A stretch of DNA of 64,000 bases from Oscillospiraceae bacterium (GTDB lineage Bacteria > Bacillota > Clostridia > UMGS1840 > HGM11507): positions 102,812 through 166,811 of the forward strand of contig SVKB01000001.1 in assembly GCA_015068665.1 (NCBI GenBank), given 5' to 3'. Below, in pieces: positions 25,814-37,027 of the stretch. The notes below the pieces were generated by a model. The model made no database searches. It had not been told where the DNA came from and worked only from the letters and a program-made list of their open reading frames with translations. Each line of letters begins with the position of its first letter. Position 1 is the stretch's first letter. The translations under genes and the position numbers were made by a program.

Positions 25814-26659
25814 ATGGCAGGAACCTCCACTAAGGATATTAAAAACAGAATAAAAAGCGTGGAAAATACCGGCCAGATTACCAAGGCTATGGAGCTTGTT
25901 GCCACCTCGAAATTAAGACAGGCAAAGAAAAAGGTGGAAAGCACGAGACCTTTTTTTGAGATACTGGAGGAAACCTTATCGGATATTAAGAAAAATACCA
26001 GGGAATTTTCTTCGGTTTATACAAAAAAAAGAGAGGTTAAAAAGACCTGTGTTGTGGTAATCGGCGGTGACCGCGGACTTGCCGGCGGATATAATATAAA
26101 TGTTTTTAAAAAGGCAGATAAGGTTATAGCCGAAGGCCCCTCTGTGGTTTTACCTATCGGAAAAAAGGCTCTTGAATACTATGAAAAGCAGGGAGCAGAG
26201 CTTCTTATAGATGCTTTTGACAAGGCGGATGATTTTACCATTCCCCACTGTCATGAAATGGGCGTGCTTCTTGCTGACGGATATAAAAAGAGAAGCTTTG
26301 ACAGAGTATGTGTGGTATATACCGAATTTGTTTCCATGCTGAGTCAGGTGCCGCAGGTTAAGGAAATCTTACCTTTTTTAAGCGGTGATAAGGGAAGTAG
26401 GAGTAAAAGTCTTACTCTTTACGAGCCCTCTCAGGAGGCAGTTTTTGATAAGCTTGTGCCCCAGTATATAAGCGGAGTTATCTACTGCGCTTTGTGCGAA
26501 TCTCTTGCCAGCGAGCACGGTGCAAGAAGAACCTCTATGGAGAATGCATCTAAAAATGCGGCGGATATGATAGATGAGCTTACCTTGAAGTTTAACCGTG
26601 CAAGACAGGCGGCAATCACTCAGGAAATTACCGAAATTGTTTCCGGCGCAGAGGCGTAA
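25814..26659 (+). CDS. atpG: F0F1 ATP synthase subunit gamma
   Basis: A 281-residue central shaft. The N-terminal helix (IKNRIKSVENTGQITKAMEL) and C-terminal helix (LTLKFNRARQAAITQEITEI) are the conserved coiled coil that rotates inside the F1 head. GGDRGLAGGYN is also typical. It follows atpA by 13 bases. Confidence 0.95.
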   Translation: MAGTSTKDIKNRIKSVENTGQITKAMELVATSKLRQAKKKVESTRPFFEILEETLSDIKKNTREFSSVYTKKREVKKTCVVVIGGDRGLAGGYNINVFKKADKVIAEGPSVVLPIGKKALEYYEKQGAELLIDAFDKADDFTIPHCHEMGVLLADGYKKRSFDRVCVVYTEFVSMLSQVPQVKEILPFLSGDKGSRSKSLTLYEPSQEAVFDKLVPQYISGVIYCALCESLASEHGARRTSMENASKNAADMIDELTLKFNRARQAAITQEITEIVSGAEA

Positions 26660-26665
26660 TTTTGA

Positions 26666-28078
<1,413 letters not shown>

Positions 28079-28089
28079 GAGGTGCTTTT

Positions 28090-28485
28090 GTGAGTACCTT
28101 TAATTTAAAAATTGTAACCCTTGACGGCATCATTTTTGACTCGGAGGTTGAAAATGTTGTTGCAAGAACCTCGGTAGGGGATGTATGTATCTTAAAAAAT
28201 CATACCGACTATATTGCCCCCATTGAGCTTGGCAGGGTAAAAATAAAAGACGAGGAAGGACATGAAAGGACAGGCGCCTGCACGGGCGGTTTTATAAGCG
28301 TTTCCGACTCGAATACAAGAATTGTTGCCACTACCTTTGAATTTTCTGAGGATATTGATGTTGACCGTGCAGAGAGGGCAAAGGAGAAGGCCGAAGAAAA
28401 ACTTAAAAAGGATAAAGCCTCAAAGGTTGCTGAAATAAAGCTGAAAAAAGCATTATTAAGACTTGAGGTTTCCCAAAAAAAATAA
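28090..28485 (+). CDS. atpC: F0F1 ATP synthase subunit epsilon
   Basis: A 131-residue subunit with an N-terminal beta-sandwich and a C-terminal helical hairpin rich in Lys, Glu and Ala (RAERAKEKAEEKL). It starts with GTG after AGGAGG. Last gene of the atp operon; no clear terminator is seen before the secD promoter. Confidence 0.92.
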   Translation: MSTFNLKIVTLDGIIFDSEVENVVARTSVGDVCILKNHTDYIAPIELGRVKIKDEEGHERTGACTGGFISVSDSNTRIVATTFEFSEDIDVDRAERAKEKAEEKLKKDKASKVAEIKLKKALLRLEVSQKK

Positions 28486-28491
28486 AACTTA

Positions 28492-28520
28492 TTGACTTAT
28501 GGGAAGTTTTTAGGTATAAT
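28492..28520 (+). promoter_or_regulatory. Promoter of secDF
   Basis: TTGACT and TATAAT with a 17-base spacer, immediately after the atpC stop and 46 bases before the secD start. GGAGGAG precedes that start codon. Confidence 0.8.
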
Positions 28521-28565
28521 TTAATAATGAAATATATTTTTAGCAAAATTTAGGAGGAGAAAAAA

Positions 28566-29873
28566 ATGGCTAAGAGCATTTCAAAACTTGTGATTGCTGT
28601 TTTACTTATAGTTTTACTCGGCTATATTGCATTAAACGGTCTTTCACTTACATCGGTTGGCATGCCGTATGAAATATACAGTGTGTTTGACCGTGAAAAC
28701 GGTATCAGACTGGGCTTTGACCTGTCCGGCGGTTCCGTAATAGTATATGAAGCACAGGATGCAAATCCTGATGACGAGCAGATGAGTACAGTTGTTGATA
28801 TTATGTATAAACGACTTGACAATTTAGGCTTCACCGAAGCTACAGTTTCCAAGCAGGGTGATAAGAGAGTTCTTGTTGAAATCCCTACCATCACAAATCC
28901 TGACGAAGCTATCAAGGTTTTAGGTGCAACTGCAGAGCTTAAATTTGTTGACTCTGAGGGCAATACTGTTCTTACAGGTAAGAATGTTAAGGAAGCACAG
29001 GCTGTTTACGGCCCCATTGATGAATCAGGCGTAAGTCAGCACTATGTTCAGCTTACCTTAAATGCTGATGCTCAGGCTGCATTTTTCGATGCAACCACAA
29101 GAATGAGCCAGAAGGAAGAAGGCCAGAACTTTATCGCAATTATGCTTGACGAGGAAATTTATTCTCAGCCAAGAGTTCAGGAGCCTATCAATTCCGACAC
29201 AGCTATTATCTCAGGTGATTTCACCGCTGAAACTGCAAAAAATCTTGCAACCACAATCAAGGAAGGTCAGCTTCCCTTCAAGCTTTTGGATATTGAAAGA
29301 AGAAGCGCAGGTCCCGTTCTTGGTGAGGATGCCCTTAAGACAAGTATCTTAGCAGCCATAATCGGTATTTTACTTGTTATGCTGTTTATGATTATAATCT
29401 ACAGACTACCCGGTCTTGTTGCGGCAATTTCCCTTGCTGCTTATGTTGTTTTAGTTTTACTTGTAATGGTTGCTACCAAGGCTAACCTAAGCCTTCCCGG
29501 TATCGCAGGTATTATTCTTTCAATCGGTATGGCTGTTGACGCCAACGTTATTATCTTTGAAAGAATCAAGGACGAGCTTAAAAACGGCAAAACAACCGGT
29601 GCGGCTATGAGAGCAGGCTTTAACAGAGCTTTAACAGCTGTTATTGATGCCAATATCACAACCGCTATTGCAGCTGTTGTATTATTCATCTTCGGTACAG
29701 GTACAATCAAGGGCTTCGCTCTTACACTTGGTATCGGTATCGTTGTAAGTATGTTCACAGCAATTATTCTTACAAGATTCTTACTTAAAGCAATCTTTGA
29801 TATGAACTTAAGAAATCCGGCTTTATACGGCCTTTCAAAATCCAAGAAAAAGGAGGAAGAAGCTAATGCTTAA
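28566..29873 (+). CDS. secD: Protein translocase subunit SecD
   Basis: A 435-residue membrane protein of the RND superfamily that uses the ion gradient to help SecYEG export. There is one N-terminal helix, an extracytoplasmic part with LGFDLSGG at about 49-56, and five C-terminal helices containing GIAGIILSIGMAVDANVIIFERI. SecD of some marine and alkaliphilic bacteria uses Na+; given the Na+-type ATP synthase next door that is possible here but is not shown by sequence. It overlaps secF by eight bases. Confidence 0.95.
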   Translation: MAKSISKLVIAVLLIVLLGYIALNGLSLTSVGMPYEIYSVFDRENGIRLGFDLSGGSVIVYEAQDANPDDEQMSTVVDIMYKRLDNLGFTEATVSKQGDKRVLVEIPTITNPDEAIKVLGATAELKFVDSEGNTVLTGKNVKEAQAVYGPIDESGVSQHYVQLTLNADAQAAFFDATTRMSQKEEGQNFIAIMLDEEIYSQPRVQEPINSDTAIISGDFTAETAKNLATTIKEGQLPFKLLDIERRSAGPVLGEDALKTSILAAIIGILLVMLFMIIIYRLPGLVAAISLAAYVVLVLLVMVATKANLSLPGIAGIILSIGMAVDANVIIFERIKDELKNGKTTGAAMRAGFNRALTAVIDANITTAIAAVVLFIFGTGTIKGFALTLGIGIVVSMFTAIILTRFLLKAIFDMNLRNPALYGLSKSKKKEEEANA

Positions 29874-30750
29874 TATAAACATTGTTAAAAATAAATGGAT
29901 GTTCTTCGTTCTTCCTCTGGTAATTATCGTTGCGGCAATCGTTACCGGTATTTTCGCAGGTGGCTTTGCTCTTGATATCGACTTTGCAGGTGGTACCGAA
30001 ATGGTTATCGACTTCGGCAAGACTGTTCCAAAGGCTGATATTGAAAATCTTTTCAGTGAAACCTTAGGCTTCAAGGCATCTGCAGTTCAGCAGTCCTTAG
30101 CTAATGAAAATCAGTACACCATCAAATCCCAGAACCTTACAAAGGAACAGATTGAAAGTGTATGGAACGCTTACAAAACAAAGTATGAATTAAAGGACGA
30201 GCAGAGACTTGCAGTTGATTCGGTATCTCCTACCATCGGTAAAGAGCTTACCCAGTCTGCTGTTGTTGCCTGTGCAATCGCTGTTGTATTAATGCTTTTA
30301 TACATCACAGTAAGATTTGAATTCTTATCAGGTGTATCTGCCATTGTTGCTTTAGCACATGATGTTTTAATCCTTCTTTCAGGATATATGATTTTAAGAA
30401 TGCCTCTTAACACTTCGTTTATTGCGGCTATTCTTACAATTATCGGTTACTCCATCAACGATACCATCGTTGTATTTGACCGTATCAGAGAAAACGTTAA
30501 GTTCGCTAAAAGAGGCGAAACCTACGGGGATATTGCAAACAAATCGGTTATGCAGACTATTACCCGTTCAATCAATACCTCTGTTACAACCTTGATTACA
30601 ATAGTTCTTTTATACTTCTTAGGCGTAGATGCAATCAAAGACTTCGCACTTGCACTTATTATCGGTTTAGTTGCAGGTACCTATTCTTCAATCTTTATTG
30701 CAGCTCCTTTATGGATAGCTATGAAAAAGGACAAAAAGCAGGGTAAATAA
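29866..30750 (+). CDS. secF: Protein translocase subunit SecF
   Basis: A 294-residue partner of SecD with six membrane helices. DIDFAGGTEMVIDF and GYSINDTIVVFDRIREN are the family motifs. The start lies inside the end of secD, preceded by AAGGAGGAAG. With so many large secreted proteins in the window, strong export capacity is expected. Confidence 0.95.
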   Translation: MLNINIVKNKWMFFVLPLVIIVAAIVTGIFAGGFALDIDFAGGTEMVIDFGKTVPKADIENLFSETLGFKASAVQQSLANENQYTIKSQNLTKEQIESVWNAYKTKYELKDEQRLAVDSVSPTIGKELTQSAVVACAIAVVLMLLYITVRFEFLSGVSAIVALAHDVLILLSGYMILRMPLNTSFIAAILTIIGYSINDTIVVFDRIRENVKFAKRGETYGDIANKSVMQTITRSINTSVTTLITIVLLYFLGVDAIKDFALALIIGLVAGTYSSIFIAAPLWIAMKKDKKQGK

Positions 30751-30809
30751 TAAAAGTTCCTTAATATACGGGCTTTATGTTTTTTACCGTGTCTTATAAG
30801 AATGTTTAA

Positions 30810-30850
30810 AAGTCCGTAAAAATCATACAGGATTTTTGCGGGCTTTTTTA
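30810..30850 (+). terminator. Terminator of secDF
   Basis: AAGTCCGTAAAAATC pairs with GATTTTTGCGGGCTT around a six-base loop and is followed by T6. Confidence 0.8.
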
Positions 30851-30871
30851 AATTTTTGAGTGGAATGAATT

Positions 30872-31387
30872 ATGGACTATAATTATCTTTACCGTAAATT
30901 AAATAACAGAACTCCGCTTAAGAACGACTGCGGCAAGCTTTGCAGTAATGCCTGCTGTATTGATGTTGACGGGGATGAAATGGGGATGTATCTATTCCCC
31001 GGGGAAGAGGAAATGTTTTACGGGAAGGAAGGCTTCCGTGTAGAAGAGACAGTGCTTGGTGCTATGGATAAAAAGGTTAAAATCCTTTTTTGTAAGCCAT
31101 ACTGTAAGCGAAGCGAAAGACCTTTAGCCTGCAGAATTTTCCCGCTTTTCCCGTACATAGACTTAATGGGAGAGCTAAAAATTATCATAGACCCAAGAGG
31201 CAGACCAATGTGCCCGCTTTATAAAAGGGAGATATGTGATCTTAACGGTGCATTTGTAAGAGGGGTAACCCATATAGGGAAAATTCTTGCAAATGACCCG
31301 GAATGCTTTGATTATTTATTCAGTCTTTCAAGATATATTGACGATTATGTAAGGGACGTAATTGACGGGCTGGAAAAATATATTTAA
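30872..31387 (+). CDS. YkgJ-type cysteine cluster protein
   Basis: A 171-residue cytosolic protein with a cysteine arrangement typical of the YkgJ/UPF0153 family, thought to bind zinc or an iron-sulfur cluster. The motifs are CGKLCSNACC near the N-terminus, CKPYCKRSERPLACRIFPLFP in the centre (the RP-x-x-CR-x-FP hallmark) and CPLYKREIC. Function unknown. It is followed 22 bases later by the antiporter gene and probably shares its transcript. Confidence 0.8.
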   Translation: MDYNYLYRKLNNRTPLKNDCGKLCSNACCIDVDGDEMGMYLFPGEEEMFYGKEGFRVEETVLGAMDKKVKILFCKPYCKRSERPLACRIFPLFPYIDLMGELKIIIDPRGRPMCPLYKREICDLNGAFVRGVTHIGKILANDPECFDYLFSLSRYIDDYVRDVIDGLEKYI

Positions 31388-31409
31388 AATTAAAAAAGGG
31401 GAGAAACAA

Positions 31410-33011
31410 ATGAAAAAGAAAAGTATTATAGGCTTAGTCCTTGGGGTTATTGCAGCCGCACTTGTTGTGTGGGCAGCACTTACTGTAACCAATAATAACC
31501 CCGAAGCCGCAAACCGTTATTTCGGTACCTGGATGGCTCTTTTACCGCCCGTTATCGCTATCGGTCTTGCGCTTATTACCAAAGAGGCTTATTCCTCACT
31601 GTTTATCGGTATTGCAATCGGCGGTATGTTTGCTGCAAACTTAAATCCTATCGGTGCTATGGATGCAGTTTTAAACGAGGGTATTATTGCCGCAGTATCG
31701 GGCACCGCAGGAATTTTCGTATTCCTTGTAGTTCTTGGTATTCTGGTTGCTCTTGTTAACAAGGCGGGCGGTAGTGCCGCTTTCGGTGCCTGGGCTGAAA
31801 AGAATATTAAAACAAGAATAGGTGCGTCACTTGCTACCTTTGTTTTAGGCGTTCTTATTTTTATTGACGATTATTTTAACTGTCTGACTGTTGGCTCGGT
31901 TATGAAGCCGGTTACTGACAGACACAAAATTTCAAGAGCAAAATTATCATATTTAATTGATGCTACAGCTGCACCCGTTTGTATGATTGCTCCTATTTCC
32001 TCCTGGGCAGCGGCAGTTGCATCCTACGCTCCCGAGGGGCAGGGCTTGGGCCTGTTTATTAAGGCTATTCCTTATAACTTCTATTCACTTTTAACCTTCG
32101 TCTTCATCATTGCAATCACTCTTATGAAGTTTGACTACGGTCCGATGAAGCTTCACGAAAAAAATGCACTTACACAGGGCGATCTTTTCACATCGGGCGA
32201 AATCAAAGCTGACGAGGCAGAGACTGTTGTGGGCAAGGGTAAGGTTATTGACTTAATCCTTCCTGTGGTTGTTTTAATTGCAATTTGTGTAGTTGCTCTT
32301 GTATATGTAGGCGGAATGTGGTCGGACGGCTTAAGCTTTGTTGATGCATTTGCAAATACTGATGCTACAGTCGGCTTGCCATGGGGCGGTATCATCGCTC
32401 TTATCTTCACCATTGTTTATATGATGTTAAGAAAAATCATCACCTTCAAGGAAGCTATGGAATGTGTTCCTAAGGGCTTTATTGCAATGGTACCCGCTAT
32501 TTTAATTCTTACCTTTGCAACTGCTTTAAAGAATATGACAGGCTTACTCGGTGCTGCTGATTTTGTTGCAGTTATTATGGAAAATAGTGCTGCAGGCTTT
32601 GCTAATTTCTTACCTGCGATTATATTCTTAGTTGCTATTGGTCTTGCTTTTGCAACAGGTACATCCTGGGGAACCTTCGGTATTTTAATACCAATTGTTC
32701 TTGCTATATTCCCTGAAACAGGTAACCCACTTCAGATTATCGGTATGTCCGCTTGTCTTGCAGGTGCTGTTTGCGGTGACCACTGCTCACCAATCTCAGA
32801 TACAACAATTATGTCCTCTGCAGGTGCACAGTGCGACCACATCAACCACGTTTCAACTCAGCTTCCATATGCACTGACCGTTGCAGGTATATCCTTTGTT
32901 ACATATATCCTTGCAGGCTTTGTTAATAACTGGATGATAGTTCTGCCTGTTGGTATTGTACTGACAATAGGAACGTTGTTTGTAATCAAGACACTAACCA
33001 AAAAAGCGTAA
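31410..33011 (+). CDS. NhaC-type Na+/H+ antiporter family protein
   Basis: A 533-residue polytopic membrane transporter with about twelve hydrophobic segments. The family's conserved ACLAGAVCGDHCSPISDTTI and the following QCDHINHVSTQLPYAL are present, and FIDDYFNCLTVGSVMKP lies near residue 155. The start at 31410 has AAGGGGAG upstream; the frame extends 16 residues further without a site. The last three residues and the stop (KKA-stop) are encoded by the first copies of the AAAAAGCGTA unit of repeat A2. Family members exchange Na+ for protons, though some carry organic acids or amino acids. Confidence 0.85.
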   Translation: MKKKSIIGLVLGVIAAALVVWAALTVTNNNPEAANRYFGTWMALLPPVIAIGLALITKEAYSSLFIGIAIGGMFAANLNPIGAMDAVLNEGIIAAVSGTAGIFVFLVVLGILVALVNKAGGSAAFGAWAEKNIKTRIGASLATFVLGVLIFIDDYFNCLTVGSVMKPVTDRHKISRAKLSYLIDATAAPVCMIAPISSWAAAVASYAPEGQGLGLFIKAIPYNFYSLLTFVFIIAITLMKFDYGPMKLHEKNALTQGDLFTSGEIKADEAETVVGKGKVIDLILPVVVLIAICVVALVYVGGMWSDGLSFVDAFANTDATVGLPWGGIIALIFTIVYMMLRKIITFKEAMECVPKGFIAMVPAILILTFATALKNMTGLLGAADFVAVIMENSAAGFANFLPAIIFLVAIGLAFATGTSWGTFGILIPIVLAIFPETGNPLQIIGMSACLAGAVCGDHCSPISDTTIMSSAGAQCDHINHVSTQLPYALTVAGISFVTYILAGFVNNWMIVLPVGIVLTIGTLFVIKTLTKKA

Positions 33012-33160
33012 AAAAGCGTAAAAAGCGTAAAAAAAGCGTATATTGAACCTAAAAAACCCTTGACGTATCTAAATACGCCTGCGGGCTTACGGGCACTAAA
33101 CGATTTTCGTTTAGTGCCTTTTTTATGTCCAATCTACATCTTTTTTGTACGCTTTTTTAG
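33001..33160 (+). repeat. Structured intergenic repeat A2 (type A)
   Basis: It begins inside the last codons of the antiporter gene with four tandem copies of A4-5GCGTA. The rest is almost identical to A1 at 1608-1738, differing only in the loop of the CGTAT/ATACG hairpin. The closing arms are AAAAAAGCGTA near 33029 and TACGCTTTTTT at 33148. Confidence 0.85.
33092..33124 (+). terminator. Terminator inside repeat A2
   Basis: The same perfect 12-bp GGCACTAAACGA hairpin with T6 as at 1672. It should end the antiporter transcript. Confidence 0.85.
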
Positions 33161-33180
33161 ATAATGATAAAATAATTATT

Positions 33181-33480
33181 AAATGCTTTGCGTTTTGAAT
33201 GAAACCAGCCATCTGAGAGTTATCAAAATTCGTTTTTTAAAAAATTCCAACGGAACCTATATCGCTTTAAAATTGTGATTTTTCAAGGCGGAAGGCTTTG
33301 GTAATACGAGGTATACCAAAGGTGACAACGAAGAAAAAGCCAATTTTTAAGTGATATAGACGGATTTGGATAGCTCTTAGATGGCTGCAACTGTATCGCA
33401 TACAGCTTCGGGTTCCACCTTTCAGGCTAAATTCATCCAATCCGGGAAATTTTTTCCTGCTTTTTTGGGGAGTTAATATC
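33181..33480 (+). repeat. Structured intergenic repeat B2 (long type B)
   Basis: A head ATGCTTTGCGTTTTGAATG and a tail with CTTCGGGTTCCACC and ATTCATCCAATCC match the other B copies. A long insert is closed by AGCCATCTGAGAG (33208) with CTCTTAGATGGCT (33377). Inside are a TATATC/GATATA stem and an apical CTTTGG/CCAAAG hairpin flanked by GGCGGAAGG and GACAACGAAGAAAAA. The apical domain and its flanks recur in B3. Confidence 0.75.
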
Positions 33481-33487
33481 TCTGAAG

Positions 33488-33615
33488 TTTCGGTAGGGCG
33501 TGACGACCCGGCACGCCGTTTTTTATAAATCCTTTTGGGATTGTCGATATGTTTTTAAAAGGCAAAACTCGATATGTGTTTCACACTCAATATGTTGCCT
33601 TCGGCAACGAGAAAA
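33488..33615 (+). repeat. GGCGTG/CACGCC hairpin plus TCGATATG mini-hairpin array
   Basis: GGTAGGGCGTGACGACCC with GGCACGCC forms a hairpin found again at 53598. It is followed by small hairpins joined by TCGATATG, ending TTGCCTTCGGCAACGAG. Confidence 0.65.
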
Positions 33616-33722
33616 AAGTACGGATATACCATTTGTCATTTTTCATTTGTAATTTATATTTTTTTTGTAAAAAAATCCTATATTGGCATTTTTTCGGTGA
33701 AAAAAACAGCAAAAAAATTCAG

Positions 33723-33749
33723 AAACGGTATAAATTCAACCGTTTTTTT
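33723..33749 (+). terminator. Possible terminator before the surface-protein operon
   Basis: AAACGGT pairs with ACCGTTT around a nine-base loop and is followed by T-rich sequence. The stem is short, and it lies between repeat B2 and the promoter at 33801. Confidence 0.4.
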
Positions 33750-33800
33750 GCAAAAAAAGGTTTTATCGTCTGATTGTCCAATCCGGTTGGAAAAATCCTA

Positions 33801-33829
33801 TTGAAATCGTATAGTTATAATGGTAGAAT
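33801..33829 (+). promoter_or_regulatory. Promoter of the SLH surface-protein operon
   Basis: TTGAAA and TAGAAT with a 17-base spacer, 75 bases before the start at 33904. AGGGGG lies ten bases before the ATG. Confidence 0.65.
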
Positions 33830-33903
33830 AAAGGTAAAAGGAAAGGTGCCTCTATATCTTACGGTATGGAAGCAAAATAATTAATAATACAGGGGGAAAA
33901 AGG

Positions 33904-36900
33904 ATGATCAGAAAACGTCTTTTAACATTGGTGCTGGCATTATCGTTGGTACTTGGTATATGCTCTTTTCCGACAGCTTATGCTGACGATTTTGACAAAG
34001 AGTATCTTACCGAAATGAACTTTCTTAAGGTTCTTAAGCTTGTGGAGGAGGATTATGATTCCACATTGGTTATAACCAAGGCGGAAATTGCTCAAATGAT
34101 TCTTACCACTCTTTATTCCGAGGTTGATTTTTCGGGTATGATTAACAAGGGGCAGGTATTTTCCGATGTTCCTTACGAGCATCCGAAATATGCGGTGGTA
34201 ACTGCGGCTAAGGATCTTGGCATTGTAAACGGTGACGGAACAAGCTGTTTTTATCCCGATAAGCAGATAAACCTTGCAGAGGGTATTGCAATGCTTGTAA
34301 ATGCTTTGGGCTATACTCTTCACGCAAAGGAGCTTGGCGGATATCCCTCCGGCTATTATCAGATAGCAAGGGAAATCGGAATGCTTAAAAATGTATCCTT
34401 AGGGCTTTCTGATACCGTTAACGGCGGCGATGCGGTAAGACTTTTATATAACAGCTTATTTGCAAGCGTGGTTGAAACCGTTTCCTACGGCTCTGACGGA
34501 GTTGAGCTTCGCATCAATTCCAACTTAAATATTTTAGGCGAAAGATTTTCAATTTACGAATATATCGCAACAGTAACCGATGACGGTATAACCTCAATTG
34601 AGGGAGATTCGATAAACGACCCCGAAAGAGCAGTAATCCGTGTTAACAAAACAGGGGATACCATCAAGGCATATACCGAGGGCTGTGACCTTAAGGCTTA
34701 TCTTGGTATGAGAGTAAAAGTATTCGTAAGAAATAACGAGGAAGAGGGCAGATACGAGTTTGTATATGCCGCACCTTACGGAAATGATGATACCGTAACC
34801 TTAAATGTTAAGGATATAGTTACCGTTAACGATTCTTATGTTGAATATGATGAGGATTTAAACACCTCCAAAACCGAAAAGATAAAGCTTTCAGCTGAAA
34901 AGCCGGTTGTTATATTCAACGGTATAAGAATAGTAAACAAAACTCTTACATCGCTTATTCCCAAGGACGGTTTTGTAAGATTTATCGAAAATAACGGTGA
35001 CGGCAATTACGATATTGCAATTATCTACAGCTTCAACTACCTTGCAGGTAATTTTGACTCCTATGCAAGAAATATAGTGGTTGACGAGATTATCACCCTG
35101 GAGGATGAAGAAGGTATTTCCTGTCTTTTAAATCCTTCAGCTTCAATCGACCTTAATGAGGATGAATATATCTACACCTTCATTATGAACGAAAAATATA
35201 AAAAGCTTTCCGATCTTTCAAAAGGCGTTATCGTTTCGGTTGCCGAAGCACCCGAGAAGATAGACGGTAAAACCTACTATCTTTTAGCAGTATCCGATAA
35301 GAGCTATGACGGTCAGGTTGCCGCAATCGGAGGTGAAAATGAGGTTTATGTAAATGATACTGACTTTTATCAGCTTTCTACAAGCATAACCTCTGTAAAG
35401 AGCTCCTTTATAAACACCTTGAAATCAGGTCTTAATATAACAGTTTATGAGGATATCACAGGCAAAGCGGCTTACATAAAGAGCGAGCATGATTCCTCCA
35501 AAAATTATGCATATATGGTAAAGGCTGTTAAAAAGAGCCAGGGCGACGATTTTGTTTTAGTAAAATTCTTTGGCAAAGACGGTAAAATGCAGACCCTTCC
35601 CCTTTCCGATAAAGCAACAATTGACGGTGTTAATACCGCCAATATGACTCCCGATGAAAAAATAGCACGTCTTGAAGCAAGAGTATCTCATACTCCCGTA
35701 GCAAATGCAGCTGCTACCGGCAGACCTGTAATTATTACGGTAAGCAATGAAAAAATCACAAAGATAGACACAGATAATCCAAATGACAATCTTTCCACAG
35801 GTAATATTTCAAAAACCTATGTTAAGCAGTCTTTGATTCAGTATTATGAGGATGATGCAGAAAGCTACGATACCTTAAAAGCAGGCTTCCGTTCACCGAG
35901 AGCAGCTGCAGTAAGAGGTACAAGCAAAACTGTCGGAGGTAAGTTCTTTATAACCTCCTCCACCGTGATTTTAAGTGTTCCCGAAATTGATACCTTCGGG
36001 CTTCGTAACCTTACCGCGTATACCCCTTACGGCTACGATACACTTTATCTTAACTCATCCTATGCCGCAAATGCGGATATGATAAAGCTTTATGAGATGG
36101 AAAATATTGATTCCAACTATAAGGTTTTAGCTTTGGGAAATATTTCCTCAACCTACTCCTTTGACCTTCAGGGCTATGACATTGACCCTGATACAGGCGT
36201 TGCAGGGCTTGTGGTTGTAAGAGGTAAAACCAATTCCTACCGTTCGGTACCTACAGGTACTCCTATGTCGGTATTTGTAAAGCTTGCACAAAGCTACGAT
36301 GAAGAAACGGAAAAAATGGTTACCAAGGTTTATTATAACGAAAAGGGAGATTTAAAATCCGCAACTATTGACCTTGATGAATGTCATTATCCTTATAAGG
36401 CACTTATTCAGGGGGCGGCTGCCGGTGATACACCTCACAATGCCGAGGTTAAGGCACTTAAGGCAGGGGATATCATAAGAGTTATAACCTCAGGTGAAAA
36501 AATCACCCACATTGAAAGAGTGTTAAGAACAAAGGATTATAAGGATGCTTACGGCTTTGTTCAGTATTCAAGACCTGCAACTGTGTCTTACGCTGTATCC
36601 GTATCGGGAACCCGTTCAACCTTCCCCTTTGATATGCCTGTTCCGGACGAGGATGATAACTATACTCCCGAATCAAATAACACCTTATCAAACAGCTTTG
36701 TATGGGATATTAAAGGGCAGACAATGACACTTCTTTCTCCTATGAAGAGAGTTGGTCAGGTTAAGGATATCGACCCTGAAAATCCTGCAAGCTATTCAAA
36801 CTTATACTATAAGTTAGGCACAAACAGTATTACGGTTGTAGACATTCCCGAGGATGGCGGCGAGCCTGAAATCAGGGAGGGCACCGTAAACGATATTACA

Positions 36901-37011
36901 ACACTTAAAGAAGCCGATTATGATACCGGTAAGGCAAGCTTTATAATTATGAAAATTGTAAGCAGTGAGCCTGAACAGATTATCGTAATAAACGGCGCAG
37001 ATAATTTATAA
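33904..37011 (+). CDS. Secreted SLH-domain surface protein
   Basis: A 1035-residue exported protein (signal about 1-27, ends YADD). Residues about 34-190 hold S-layer-homology-like repeats: VITKAEIAQMILTTLY, then FSDVPYEHPKYAVVTAAKDL with GDGTSCFYPDKQI, and a third, weaker repeat. SLH domains bind pyruvylated wall polysaccharide, so the protein should be held at the cell wall. The remaining 800 residues have no motif I recognise; they are rich in Asp, Thr and beta-prone sequence. First of three genes with gaps of 16-19 bases, which suggests one operon with the GLUG and pectate-lyase proteins. It could be an S-layer or scaffold subunit; this is inference. Confidence 0.75.
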   Translation: MIRKRLLTLVLALSLVLGICSFPTAYADDFDKEYLTEMNFLKVLKLVEEDYDSTLVITKAEIAQMILTTLYSEVDFSGMINKGQVFSDVPYEHPKYAVVTAAKDLGIVNGDGTSCFYPDKQINLAEGIAMLVNALGYTLHAKELGGYPSGYYQIAREIGMLKNVSLGLSDTVNGGDAVRLLYNSLFASVVETVSYGSDGVELRINSNLNILGERFSIYEYIATVTDDGITSIEGDSINDPERAVIRVNKTGDTIKAYTEGCDLKAYLGMRVKVFVRNNEEEGRYEFVYAAPYGNDDTVTLNVKDIVTVNDSYVEYDEDLNTSKTEKIKLSAEKPVVIFNGIRIVNKTLTSLIPKDGFVRFIENNGDGNYDIAIIYSFNYLAGNFDSYARNIVVDEIITLEDEEGISCLLNPSASIDLNEDEYIYTFIMNEKYKKLSDLSKGVIVSVAEAPEKIDGKTYYLLAVSDKSYDGQVAAIGGENEVYVNDTDFYQLSTSITSVKSSFINTLKSGLNITVYEDITGKAAYIKSEHDSSKNYAYMVKAVKKSQGDDFVLVKFFGKDGKMQTLPLSDKATIDGVNTANMTPDEKIARLEARVSHTPVANAAATGRPVIITVSNEKITKIDTDNPNDNLSTGNISKTYVKQSLIQYYEDDAESYDTLKAGFRSPRAAAVRGTSKTVGGKFFITSSTVILSVPEIDTFGLRNLTAYTPYGYDTLYLNSSYAANADMIKLYEMENIDSNYKVLALGNISSTYSFDLQGYDIDPDTGVAGLVVVRGKTNSYRSVPTGTPMSVFVKLAQSYDEETEKMVTKVYYNEKGDLKSATIDLDECHYPYKALIQGAAAGDTPHNAEVKALKAGDIIRVITSGEKITHIERVLRTKDYKDAYGFVQYSRPATVSYAVSVSGTRSTFPFDMPVPDEDDNYTPESNNTLSNSFVWDIKGQTMTLLSPMKRVGQVKDIDPENPASYSNLYYKLGTNSITVVDIPEDGGEPEIREGTVNDITTLKEADYDTGKASFIIMKIVSSEPEQIIVINGADNL

Positions 37012-37027
37012 AAGGAGGAAGTAAGAA

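Noticed and set aside
33549-33804. Two overlapping frames of 74 and 76 residues before the SLH operon
   Set aside because: They cover hairpin repeats and A/T-rich sequence, have no ribosome site and include poly-Phe/Lys stretches.
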